Below, piece by piece: positions 1 through 8,210 of a stretch of 23,993 bases of DNA. This stretch comes from JANLSO01 sp031362405. Its GTDB lineage: Bacteria; Actinomycetota; Thermoleophilia; Miltoncostaeales; Miltoncostaeaceae. The notes under the pieces are model-generated. The model made no database searches and was not told where the DNA came from. It saw only the letters and a list, made by a program, of their open reading frames with translations. The position numbers and the translations under genes were made by a program. Where the stretch lies: positions 1 through 23,993 of the forward strand of contig JANLSO010000043.1 of assembly GCA_031362405.1 (NCBI GenBank). The letters are read 5' to 3'. Every line of letters begins with the position of its first letter. Positions within the stretch are counted from its first letter, which is position 1.

Positions 1-877
1 TCACGAGAAGGACGCCCGGCCCACCCCGAAGGACCGCGTCGCCGATCAGCGGCGGGTGGCCCTCGACGACATTCGCGACCTGGCCGAGCTGCTGCGACCG
101 ATCCTCCACCCTGACCTTGGCCAGCCCTTCGGGACCGGTGATCGGGAAGACGTGTCGTACCTCGAGACGCTGCTGTGGTGTGTCGATCCAGCCGCCGGTC
201 CCGGGCGTCGAGGCCTCGAGGTACGACAACGGCGAGACCCACATGGCGTTACCGGCCGTGCGGACGATCTGGTCGAGGGTGATCTTGTCGTCGGCAAGGC
301 TCTTCGGGTCGACCTGCACCTGGAGCTGGCGGTCCTTGTAGCCCCAGATCGAGACGTTGGCGACGCCGGGCACGGCCAGCAGAGCCGGTCGAATGGTCCA
401 GCGGGTGAGAACGGACATCGCGATCGGCGATGTCTCACGAGAACTCAGCCCGACCATCATCACCCGGCTCGACGCCGACAGCGGCTGCAGGATTGACGGC
501 GGCTGCGAGACGTTGGGAAGCGCGTAGGCCAGCGCGATGCGCTCAGCCACCAGCTGCCGTGCCCGCAGGACGTCGGTCCCCGGCTCGAAGGTCAGGACCA
601 CCGACGACAATCCAGGAACCGATGTCGAGGTGATCGATTCCACCCACGGGGTCGCGCTGAGGAGTTCCTCGATGTTGAGGCTGACGAGGCTCTCGACCTC
701 CGCGGCGGACAGGCCGAGAGCCTCGGTCTGCACCTCGACGTAGGGAGGCGCGAACTCGGGCAACACATCCGCCCGGGCGTCGCGGAGCTGGGTCACGCCC
801 ACGACCATCAGCACGGCGGCCGCGGCAAGCACGAGGAGCCTGAACTTCATGCTCGACGAAATGATCCAGCGAAGCAT
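1..877 (-). CDS. Efflux RND transporter permease (CzcA/CusA-like), N-terminal part, cut by window edge
   Basis: The reading frame is open from an ATG at 877 to the left edge (292 codons visible of a family usually about 1,000 residues long). A GGGAGG ribosome site lies 8 bases upstream of the ATG. Residues about 11-28 form the first membrane segment. The following periplasmic porter region has family hallmarks: LPEFAPPYVEVQTEALGLS, VPGLSSVVLTFEPGTD, LRARQLV, PGVANVSIWG and, at the edge, HPPLIGDAVLRGGPG. These are typical of the heavy-metal/CzcA branch of proton-driven RND pumps in the inner membrane. The substrate cannot be told from this part. No membrane-fusion partner lies upstream, so any partner would be beyond the left edge. 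Family is certain; substrate is unknown. Confidence 0.93.
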   Translation of the reverse strand, partial: MLRWIISSSMKFRLLVLAAAAVLMVVGVTQLRDARADVLPEFAPPYVEVQTEALGLSAAEVESLVSLNIEELLSATPWVESITSTSVPGLSSVVLTFEPGTDVLRARQLVAERIALAYALPNVSQPPSILQPLSASSRVMMVGLSSRETSPIAMSVLTRWTIRPALLAVPGVANVSIWGYKDRQLQVQVDPKSLADDKITLDQIVRTAGNAMWVSPLSYLEASTPGTGGWIDTPQQRLEVRHVFPITGPEGLAKVRVEDRSQQLGQVANVVEGHPPLIGDAVLRGGPGVLLV

Positions 878-1139
878 GCCGTGAACCTCCCCGCGCGCAG
901 CCGCGCGCCGTCGCCCGGGCTCACGCGGAGCCCGGCTGGTCGTGCCTCCCTAGAGGGCCGATCGACGTGCGTGGCAGGCAGGGAGAGGGATACCCGAAGC
1001 GACATGTGCATCTCTTCGGAGCGGTGAATAACTACCGCTACTCCATTCTCAGCAGGCCCTTACGAACCACTGTCTTTCGTATAGGCACGTACCCCCCATC
1101 GGTCCAGGTTGGCGGTCCAAGGGGTTGCAAAGCGCGACA
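878..1139 (-). promoter_or_regulatory. Intergenic leader/promoter region of the RND gene with inverted repeats
   Basis: No convincing gene lies here. Three inverted repeats are visible. AGCGGT at 1020-1025 pairs with ACCGCT at 1034-1039 (8-base spacer). TACGAA at 1061-1066 pairs with TTCGTA at 1076-1081 (9-base spacer). CCGGGCTC at 915-922 pairs with GAGCCCGG at 928-935 (5-base loop). The first two are less GC-rich and sit where a promoter for the leftward RND gene would be expected, so they could be operators of a metal- or drug-responsive repressor. The third would form a hairpin in the mRNA leader. No regulator gene is adjacent in the window. These roles are inferred from position only. 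Confidence 0.35.
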
Positions 1140-2861
1140 TTACGCGTGGGCACGGGGAACCTCCGGCCAGTCGAGGCTGTCAAGCAGGCGCACAAGGTTG
1201 CGCTTGCGGTGCTGGTCGGTACGCAGCTCGGCAGCCTCACGACCGAACGCCACCTGGTCACCAAGGCGATGCGCCAGGGGCCGCATGCGCGTCAAGAAGC
1301 CGACGGCCTGCTCGTAGCCGGCCTGGTTGGTGTGAGCCACCGCCGGAGCGATGCCCGTCGGTAGACCTCCAGAGCGTCCTTCGGGTGATCGGCCTCACGA
1401 AGCTCGGCGAGCCGCAGCCACATGGCTTCGGAGCAACCACCCGAAAGCGCCTCCACCCACGCCGCATCGGAGTCGTTCTCAGACAGCAGGATCCGCACGA
1501 GCTCTGAAGCGTCGGGGTTCGCGGCCCGGCGCGGGGCGTTCGTCGGCGGCGTTGATCGGGCGGCAACGAGCCGTCCGCGAAGATGAGCCAGGGCCCGCTC
1601 CCGCCACACGTCCCGTGTACCGGCGGCGAATGCGGCAGCCCGCAACCGCTCGTAGCGCTCCCGCACCGGATGCCTGACGAAGTCGTCCAGGTGAGCGCGA
1701 CCGCCTCGTCATGGCGCCCGAACCGCAGGTACGCCGCACTGACGAAATCGGTCAGGCGTGTGTCGCGGCGCTCGGGGAAGGCCCCCAGACCACGCTCGGC
1801 CCAGGCGAGAGCCTCGTCGTCGCGACCCGCCTGCTGCAAAACCTCGGCGATCTGCAGGTGGTCATGTGCGCGAGAGAGATCGTGGGCCATCACCGCGACG
1901 AGGGTGTCGAGGTCACCGGCGGCGTGCGCCAAAGCCTGCATCATTGCCGTGACTCGGAACCGGTCGTGGTCGTATCGGCCCTCGTCGCCCGGCCCGAGCG
2001 CGGGAATGCGTGACCACTCCTCCTCGATGAGGTGCCGGTAGCGCACCAGCCCCGCCGGGCCGAGTATGTCGGCGTAGGTTTCGGCCGCCCGGGAGAAACC
2101 CTCGAGCTCGCCGGTGATCTCCGCGTGGAAGAGCCGCTCGGCGAGGGCCTCCACGTCGGGATTGCCGACCCGGCACGCGGCAAGGTGCACCTCGCTCAGA
2201 CGGGAGACCGCGATCGACAGGCCCCCGTCGGAGTCATCGACGCCCCCGACGACCTCCTCCAGCGCGGCGAGCGCGTGTTCGGCCAGTTCCATCGCCGCGC
2301 CCGGGTGCGTGTCGAGGAGACCGGCGATCTCATCGATGGCGACATCAACGGTGCAGAAGTAGTCGTACGCCTCGCGATACGGCACGCCCCCGCCCGTCTC
2401 GATGGCCGCATCGAAGGCGGCCCCGAGGGCCCCACATCCGGAATTCCACCGCGCCCGGCGGCCGCACCGAGGACCAACCTGCCGTAGAGCCACTCGTCAT
2501 CGGCCGCGCGCTCCATGATGATCGCGACGAGGGCTTTCTTGGTGTGGGCGAGAAGGTAGCTCTCGATCTCGTGCAGGCGGGGGGCCTGCGCCCGACCAGG
2601 ATCGAGCCATGTAAGACCCACCGCCACAACGTGTTTGCACATAGCCCCATCCCGACCGACCGGGCACGTGCAGGAGTGAGCACGCTCCTCGCCGAGCACG
2701 CCGACGCTGACCCGGTAGTCAGTGGCCCCACGCACGGTGGCCACGAGCGTGCCGCCCCGCTCGCGCATGCCGCGCACGCGACCCTCGAGCGCATAGCCCT
2801 CGCCGCGCACGAAGGCGCGTGCGCCGGCGGCCTGGCGCAGCACGGCGCGCGTGAGACTCAT
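1140..2861 (-). pseudogene. SWIM zinc-finger family protein, interrupted by three single-base frameshifts
   Basis: The best start is the ATG at 2861, whose ATGA overlaps the stop of the upstream DUF2293 gene. The N-terminal part has the SWIM zinc motif C-T-C, ten residues, C-K-H (CTCPVGRDGAMCKH), a zinc fold proposed to bind DNA or protein. A long helical region follows (DDSDGGLSIAVSRLSEVHLA, LAWAERGLGAFPERRDT), resembling the repeats of this family. The frame changes three times, each in the sense of one missing base: near 2430-2433 (a run of four C on the + strand), near 1687-1688, and near 1352-1356. Restoring three bases gives an intact 574-residue protein, close to the usual family length. 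Either the gene is decayed or the sequence has local errors. The biochemical role is unknown. Confidence 0.85.
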
Positions 2862-3454
2862 CGCCGCCATTGCTCGAGAACCACGTCGACGTCGGCGCGC
2901 ACGCGCCGCCGCGCGTCGTCGCGGTCGGCCCCCGCCATCAGCAGCGCGTCGTACACCGTGTCTTCGTGGCGGATCGACGCAACGACGGCGAGAGTGAGCG
3001 CCTGATCGTCGAGGGAGCGGCCCGCGGCAGTCCGCCCGACGCGACCGCTACCGCGTGCGCTCGCGTGTCGAGCAATCGCCTGGGCTCGCGGGACGCCACA
3101 TCCCGGGAACATCTCGACGATCCGGGTCGCGAAGCGCTCCGCCAGCGTGACGTCGTCGGCCGCGCGCCGCAGGGCACCGCGCTTGCGCTGCCGGGCCCGT
3201 GCATCCTCGTCGGCGAGGCAGTGCTCCTCGGCGCTTCGCAGGGCGGCTTCTTCGACGAGGATCCCTTGCCGTTCGCAGCGCCTACGGGCCCGGCTGAAGC
3301 GCACGACGGCGGCGGACAGGCCACTGGCCGCCCGTGAGTGTCGGGTCCAACGCGGCGTCGCCCGAGGGGAGAAAGACCAGGTGGTCCATGTCGGCGCAGG
3401 CCAGGTAGAGGGGCCCGCTTCTTCCATGATCAGCATCTCATCCGTCCCGGGCAC
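2858..3454 (-). pseudogene. DUF2293 domain protein, interrupted by two single-base indels
   Basis: Joined across two indels this reads as a protein of about 198 residues. It begins with (V)PGTDEMLIMEEAG at a GTG at 3454, continues with PLYLACADMDHLVFLPSGDAAL, and ends in the DUF2293 core. That core has MFPGCGVPRAQAIARHA, RGSGRVGRTAAGR and an acidic HEDTVYDALLM segment. One base is missing at the GGGG run at 3410-3413 (+ strand), and one is extra at 3347-3348. The two changes cancel, so the length stays a multiple of three. The stop overlaps the SWIM gene start, so the two genes are translationally coupled. DUF2293 has no established function. The start is uncertain; a GTG at 3469 is also in frame. 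Confidence 0.75.
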
Positions 3455-3489
3455 GCGGTGCCGACCCACGGGCGCAGCGGCCGAACAAC

Positions 3490-3636
3490 GATCACGCCCG
3501 GTGGGAGTGCGACGGCGGGCTGTCCGGGTGGCGTGTCGAGGCGGTCGGCCATCGGAAGCTCTGGCTACGCTACCGCCAGGAGGTGGCGGTCGTCGACATG
3601 CCCGCGGCGGAGGAGTCTGAATGCCCGTTGAGCTGA
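3490..3636 (+). other. Possible 3' end of a small + strand reading frame coupled to the next gene
   Basis: The + strand frame through 3490-3636 has strongly G/C third positions and reads like protein (RWECDGGLSGWRVEAVG, KLWLRYRQEVAVVDMPAAE). Its stop at 3634-3636 overlaps the ATG of the next gene by 16 bases, a coupling arrangement. No usable start codon is visible in this frame, and upstream the opposite strand is clearly coding. It may be a short gene whose start is hidden by an indel, or a chance frame. The family is not recognised. Confidence 0.3.
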
Positions 3637-4988
3637 CCCTAAAGCCGATCCGCGACGCCCTCGCGGTTCTCCAAGAGCATGAGCCCGACACGGCCCGAGA
3701 TGCGGCCGCGGTGCTCGAGTCGCTCGGCTGGGGCGGCGAGGAGCCATTTCTCCTACGGCGTTATGACGTGCAGGTCTTCGCCTGGTTCGGGTTGTCGCAC
3801 CGGTGGCTCGTTTCGCTCGATGACAAACGCGGGCTGTTAGAGGCACTCGCCCGCTTACTCGAGCGACTCGGCAGACGCGCCGCGACATATGCGGACGTCT
3901 GCCGATCGCCCGATACCGACGCCCTCCTGGAGGCCTACGAGAACGAGGATCCCACCGCGCGGCAACGGATGCATGGGCTGCTCCAGCGCTCTGGGCTCGA
4001 ACCATCCGACACGAAACTCCTTGCCTGGGGAAGTGTCATGGGCCTCACCGAAGCAGGCATCCGCGAGCAGGTCGGCATCGCTCTCGAGGAAGCAGTGGAG
4101 GACGGCCGGCTGGTGGCCGGATCATCGACGTATCCCCGTCACCATGCGGAAGTCGTCAATGCGGCGCTCAGCGAACCATGGGATGACAACGCCCAACTGA
4201 CCCGGCGTGACGCCATTCATGGCGAGCGCATCGAGCGCTGGCTTCGCAGGGGCTTCACCTTGGGGAGCCCCGAGAGGCAGGCCCTCGTCGCCCGCGCCGG
4301 CGAGTTGGTCAGGAGCGAGCCACTCGCGATCGATACCGTCGCGGCGCGGGACGCGCTCGCGCCGACGCTCTGGGTGCTCGAGCAGGCGCGGGACGGCATC
4401 GGCCTCACCCAGACCGGGGCGCTCAACCGGACGCTTGTCCGCGATGTCGTCGTGCGATGGCCCGAATGGTGGGATGACGATCTCCGCGGGCCGCCGCATC
4501 GCGAGTACGACGTCTTTCTCCTCGAGAATCTGCATTCTCTTCTGCGGCGCCTGCGACTCGTTCGGCGCAACCGGAACCGGCTACTGGCGACGAAACGCGG
4601 CACCGATCTCGCCGCCGACCCCGCGGCACTTCTTGCCGTCGTCGGTGTCGAGCTCCTCACCGGCACGAGCTTCGCCGCGGCATGTGCCGAGTTGGCGGCC
4701 GTGCTCGTGCTCGATGGAGCCACCGTCGACACCCGCGCCCTGGCAACGACGATCTACCCCACGATTCTCGCCGAGGGCTGGAACGCCGCCGGTGACCCGC
4801 CGGCCGAGCACGAAGTGGCATGGAAGATCGCCGACTTCGTGCACGCGGCCGAGTGCGTGGGCGTGATCGAGCGCGAACGGCCCGAATCGCGCCGTTCGCC
4901 CGTTCGGTGGTTCCTGAGCCCAGCCGGACGCCCCGCCCTCGCCGCCGGGTTGCGCGCCCGCGCGGTGGCCCCCGCGACGACTCCATGA
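3621..4988 (+). CDS. Conserved hypothetical protein, 455 residues, helical with winged-helix-like segment
   Basis: The ATG at 3621 has a strong ribosome site (GGAGGAG, 3609-3615, 5-base spacing). The protein is soluble and rich in Leu, Ala and Arg, with no signal peptide or membrane segment. The C-terminal half contains LTQTGALNRTLVRDVVVRW, then LLRRLRLVRRNRNRLLATKRG and a run of alanine/leucine helices. This resembles the helical C-terminal region often found in actinobacterial hypothetical proteins, some attached to pRiA4b ORF-3 domains, and it suggests a winged-helix fold. The stop overlaps the tag start (ATGA at 4985-4988), so the two are probably one operon. The function is not known. 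Association with a repair glycosylase is the only contextual hint. Confidence 0.8.
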   Translation: MPVELTLKPIRDALAVLQEHEPDTARDAAAVLESLGWGGEEPFLLRRYDVQVFAWFGLSHRWLVSLDDKRGLLEALARLLERLGRRAATYADVCRSPDTDALLEAYENEDPTARQRMHGLLQRSGLEPSDTKLLAWGSVMGLTEAGIREQVGIALEEAVEDGRLVAGSSTYPRHHAEVVNAALSEPWDDNAQLTRRDAIHGERIERWLRRGFTLGSPERQALVARAGELVRSEPLAIDTVAARDALAPTLWVLEQARDGIGLTQTGALNRTLVRDVVVRWPEWWDDDLRGPPHREYDVFLLENLHSLLRRLRLVRRNRNRLLATKRGTDLAADPAALLAVVGVELLTGTSFAAACAELAAVLVLDGATVDTRALATTIYPTILAEGWNAAGDPPAEHEVAWKIADFVHAAECVGVIERERPESRRSPVRWFLSPAGRPALAAGLRARAVAPATTP

Positions 4989-5575
4989 CCGGCTCGATCC
5001 ATATCGGCGCCGACGGCCTCGCCCGGTGCTGGTGGTGCGGCGACGACCCGCTCTATCAGGCGTACCACGACACCGAATGGGGTCGGCCGCGCGACAATCC
5101 CCTGCACGGCGAGAATCAGATCTTCGAGAAGCTCACCCTCGAAGGGATGCAGGCGGGCCTTTCGTGGATCACGATCCTGCGCAAACGGGAGAACTTCCGC
5201 GCCGCCTTTGCCGGATTCTCCATCGAGGCGGTCGCCCGTTTCGACGAGAACGACGTCGTACGCCTGATGGCCGACGCCGGAATCGTCCGAAACCGGGCGA
5301 AGATCGAGGCGACGATCTCCAACGCGCAGGTGACCCACGCGATGCTCGACGCGGGCGAGTCGCTCGACACGCTGTGCTGGTCGTTCGCCCCGCCGCCGCG
5401 GGCTCAGCTTCGAACCACCTCCGAAGAGCTCGTCTCCGAGATCCCCGAGTCGAAGGCCCTCTCCAAGGAACTTCGTCAACGCGGTTTTCGCTTCGTCGGC
5501 CCGACCACGATGTACGCCTTCATGCAGTCGTCGGGGATGGTCAACGACCACATCGACGGCTGCGCATTCGGGTAG
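4985..5575 (+). CDS. tag: DNA-3-methyladenine glycosylase I
   Basis: This is the base-excision-repair enzyme that removes 3-methyladenine from alkylated DNA. At 196 residues it is about the length of E. coli Tag (187). Family motifs are in order: RCWWCGDDPLYQAYHDTEWG near residues 14-33, EKLTLEGMQAGLSWITILRK, RENFRAAF, DAGIVRNRAKIEA, RGFRFVGPTTMYAFMQSSG and NDHIDGC at the end. The structural zinc ligands are all present: C15, H28, H189 and C193. The start is the ATG overlapping the stop of the upstream gene. The open frame continues further upstream but has no family similarity there. Translation is probably coupled to the upstream hypothetical gene. Confidence 0.97.
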   Translation: MTGSIHIGADGLARCWWCGDDPLYQAYHDTEWGRPRDNPLHGENQIFEKLTLEGMQAGLSWITILRKRENFRAAFAGFSIEAVARFDENDVVRLMADAGIVRNRAKIEATISNAQVTHAMLDAGESLDTLCWSFAPPPRAQLRTTSEELVSEIPESKALSKELRQRGFRFVGPTTMYAFMQSSGMVNDHIDGCAFG

Positions 5576-5620
5576 TCGGCCCAAGACCGCAGATCGGCGT
5601 CCAATTTCGAGGTGTCGGTC

Positions 5621-6676
5621 TCAGATCCAAATCGCCGAGAGAATGCTCCCGAAAGTCGCCAGGAACGCGCCAACCGCGATCAGTCCCGCGGCCTTCCGCG
5701 CCAGACCTTTGTCGATTCTGAACTCTTGCTCGAACGGCGCCAGGCGGCGAATCATCTCACCGCGCAGATGATCGATCGCAAGTTGACGCTCCTCGGTCAC
5801 GACGGTTCTCATCTTCTTGAGGTCCGCCCTGAGTTTGGCGTTCTCGTCCGTTAAGTACCGATACCACTTCGCGGGGTCGTCGCTCAGGGCCGGCGAACTC
5901 GAAAACGCTGCCAGACCGCCTGCGAATGTGAGCGTGCTGGCGCCAGCCTCGCGAACATGAACAGTTCCGGATCGCCGAGAGAGACGTCTCCGAGCAGCTG
6001 CAGCGACCTTTCGGGCCACTCCCCCGTCTACACCACCCCACAGAATAAAGGTGATCCCCATGAGCTCAAAGACCAGCCCGGCGGATGCGAGCAGAACAAC
6101 GACAATCTGCTTTGAGTTGTCCGCCCGCGTGATCATCAAGACGCCAAGCAGCGCGATCGTGGCGCAGGTCACGAGCGTGACGCCGATCTTCTCCAACTTT
6201 TCGGCCCGCATCACGTCCTTCACAACCGGCGAGTTGAAGCCAGTTGGCTCCATGCCCTTCGGCGTGACGACAACCAAACAGCGGGTCGGGGGTACTCCCG
6301 ATGCGATCTGGGCACCATCCGTCGGTGGATCGTCTACACCGACGGCCTCCGGGGTAGGTAGGCGCTTCGCGGTCGGCGAGCATACGGCGGCAAATGGTGG
6401 CGTTGCGTAGCACGTGGTCGCGAGTGTTGTTGCGGAAGAGGACGGCGACGTCTGGTCCTTCGCAATTACCCGCGTAGTACTGGAATGTGTGCCTGTCGAT
6501 GTCTCCCGACATGACAACAGCGACCAGGATCTCGCCGTATGGCAGCGAGGCGATTGGCCCATGGAATTCTCGGACAACGCGGTAAATAGCGCGGCGTCCT
6601 CTCGGTTGTGAGGTCTTTTCGGCCCGTAGTAGAGGTTGACGAATGGCTTAGCGCGATCCCGCGTGTCCTCGTTCAT
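5621..6676 (-). pseudogene. Unknown membrane protein with DUF72-like motif, three membrane segments and coiled coil; two frameshifts
   Basis: From an ATG at 6676, and after repairing one missing base at the CCC run 6558-6560 and one extra base at 6370-6371, a 351-residue protein appears. The soluble N-terminal part includes FVNLYYGPKRPHNREDAALF, LPYGEILVAVVMSGDIDRHT and VAVLFRNNTRDHVLRNA. Next come two adjacent membrane segments (KIGVTLVTCATIALLGVLMI and IVVVLLASAGLVFELMGITF) and a basic linker. A charged coiled coil follows (LTDENAKLRADLKKMRTVV onward), then a last membrane segment (LIAVGAFLATFGSILSAIWI) at the C-terminus. The C-terminal 220 residues or so lie in one unbroken frame. GC is visibly lower than in its neighbours. 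I do not recognise the overall family, and no ribosome site marks the start. Confidence 0.6.
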
Positions 6677-7071
6677 CCAGAGGATTGGGCCGCGGTCGTC
6701 GAGGCGATGCGTGCCGATGTTCCACTCCCGCCGGGCTTCGACGCGGAGGCATTTCGGGGCGGCGCGGATCTGGTCAACGACCGGTACCAGTTGGCCGCGC
6801 GAAGGTCGCAGGGTCCGTGGCATGTGCCTGGATAGATCGAAGGGTCGTCGCCCGATCAACCGGGAACGCCGCGGCGGTGCGCCAATCGGTGAGCGCGATG
6901 GCAACGTCTCACCATTGGGCCATCCTCAAGGAGATGAAAGCGCCGGGCGACTTCCCGGAGGTCCTTTGGATCTATGCCGACGCGATGCCGACCAACGAAC
7001 CATTGGCCAACGTTCCTGAGGCGACCGTGGCGAACTACTACCGGGACGGACTGGGCTGCGACACCCCGTAG
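6608..7071 (+). pseudogene. Remnant of a conserved actinobacterial hypothetical protein, one frameshift, 5' end probably missing
   Basis: Two + strand frames join into one protein-like sequence: VHPEDWAAVVEAMRADVPL, PPGFDAEAFRGGADLVNDRY, then after about 6803 KVAGSVACAWIDRRVVARS, AMATSHHWAILKEMKAPGD and FPEVLWIYADAMPTNEP, ending LGCDTP. One base is missing at an A run (6802-6803); restoring it gives AARKVAGSV. I recall similar C-terminal sequences in secreted or membrane-anchored actinobacterial hypotheticals that carry an N-terminal membrane segment. None is present here, so the gene looks truncated at its start, where it overlaps the leftward membrane-protein gene. The GTG at 6608 is only the first possible start. 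The function is unknown. Confidence 0.5.
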
Positions 7072-7081
7072 CCCATCCTCC

Positions 7082-7106
7082 CCGGGCCGGGAACATCCCG
7101 GCCCGG
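7082..7106 (+). terminator. GC-rich terminator-like hairpin
   Basis: CCGGGCCGGGA (7082-7092) is followed by a 3-base loop and its exact complement TCCCGGCCCGG (7096-7106). This is an 11-bp perfect stem starting 10 bases after the stop at 7069-7071. No T tract follows, as is common for actinobacterial terminators. It separates the remnant gene from the FAD oxidoreductase. Confidence 0.6.
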
Positions 7107-7148
7107 AAGACCGGCGCCGGACACAGGAGGTGAGGTCCGCCCGCCTCG

Positions 7149-7186
7149 TAGAATCGCCGAGGCTCGCACGGGCGATGTTCGGGAGG
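7149..7186 (+). promoter_or_regulatory. Candidate promoter and ribosome site of the FAD oxidoreductase gene
   Basis: TAGAAT at 7149-7154 matches the actinobacterial -10 consensus TANNNT. No clear -35 is seen. GGGAGG at 7181-7186 is a good ribosome site 7 bases before the ATG at 7194. Confidence 0.4.
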
Positions 7187-7193
7187 CAGCAAG

Positions 7194-8204
7194 ATGAGAG
7201 TCGCCATCGTCGGTGGTGGGATGGCCGGGCTGGTTCTGGCCCAGGCACTCCTGCGGCGGGGCCTCGCACCCACGGTGATCGAGCGGATGCCCGCCGGCAT
7301 CCGCGTCGAGGGGCCGATCATGCTCCCGTACCAGGCGTTCGACGCGCTCTGCGACCTGGGACTCCTCGATGAGATCCGGGCCGCGGGGCGCGACGTCCCG
7401 CCCTTTCGAGACGGGTTCCCCGTGGCGATCGGCGTCGGCCGGCAGATGGTCCTCGAGGCGCTCTGCGAGGGCGTCAATGTGGCCTGGCAGCACGAAGTGA
7501 TCGACCTGCTGCGCGACGGTGAGCGCATCACCGGCGTGCGCGTCAGCGGGCCGGAGGGCGAGCGGGAGATCCCGGCCGACATCGTGGTCGGGGCCGACGG
7601 CACCCACTCCCGGGTACGCGATTTCGCCGGCATCGACGCTGAGATCACGCTCTCCGACACGGCCTTTGTGTCGTTCCGGAGCCCCGTCCGGGCGCAGGAA
7701 CCCTTCCTCATCACCTTCACCAGCGACGGCCGCCAGCTCACTCTGCTCGACTGGCCGGGTGGAAGCGCAGGTGGGTGGCAGATCGAACGTCCGGCGGGGG
7801 GAGCCGACGCGGCCCTCGCCCCCGGGCTCGAGACGTTCTCGCGAGCATTCACGCGCCTGCTTCCCGGTGCCGGCCCGGTGATGGAGGGCGTCACCGAGCT
7901 CAGCTACCGCGAGGTCAGCGAGGTCGCATGTGACATGTGGTGGCGCCCCGGTGTCACCCTGATCGGCGAGGCTCTCCACGCGATGAACCCCGAGGCGGGG
8001 ATCGGGAGCGGCCTCGGCATGGGCGACGCGCACGCCCTTGCGGTCGGGATCGGCCAGAACCCGGCCGATCCCGACCGGGCCCTTTCCGAGTACGAACGTT
8101 GGCGACGCCCGGCACTGGCTCCGTACCTGGCGATCGGCTCCCAAGGGGTGCGGGTCGCGCGTGGAGGCGAGCTGCGCGACGAAGAGCGCTGGCCTCCCGC
8201 CTGA
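7194..8204 (+). CDS. FAD-dependent oxidoreductase/aromatic-ring monooxygenase family protein
   Basis: This 336-residue flavoprotein belongs to the class A monooxygenase fold (FAD_binding_3 type). Visible motifs are the N-terminal dinucleotide-binding VAIVGGGMAGLVLAQALLRR with GxGxxG-like glycines at 7-12, the DG motif IVVGADGTHSRVRDFAGI at about 131-147, and the second FAD motif VTLIGEALHAMNPEAGIG near the C-terminus. In that last motif the usual GD is GE. These enzymes hydroxylate aromatic or other hydrophobic substrates with NAD(P)H and oxygen. The specific substrate cannot be read from sequence, and no ring-cleavage or transport genes are adjacent. It is compact: there is no C-terminal thioredoxin-like domain. 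Its 3' end faces the fasciclin gene six bases away. Confidence 0.88.
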   Translation: MRVAIVGGGMAGLVLAQALLRRGLAPTVIERMPAGIRVEGPIMLPYQAFDALCDLGLLDEIRAAGRDVPPFRDGFPVAIGVGRQMVLEALCEGVNVAWQHEVIDLLRDGERITGVRVSGPEGEREIPADIVVGADGTHSRVRDFAGIDAEITLSDTAFVSFRSPVRAQEPFLITFTSDGRQLTLLDWPGGSAGGWQIERPAGGADAALAPGLETFSRAFTRLLPGAGPVMEGVTELSYREVSEVACDMWWRPGVTLIGEALHAMNPEAGIGSGLGMGDAHALAVGIGQNPADPDRALSEYERWRRPALAPYLAIGSQGVRVARGGELRDEERWPPA

Positions 8205-8210
8205 TCTTTC

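Noticed and set aside
3455..3691. N-terminal extension of the DUF2293 frame
   Set aside because: The added residues are low-complexity Arg/Pro sequence, and the + strand shows stronger coding bias from about 3490.
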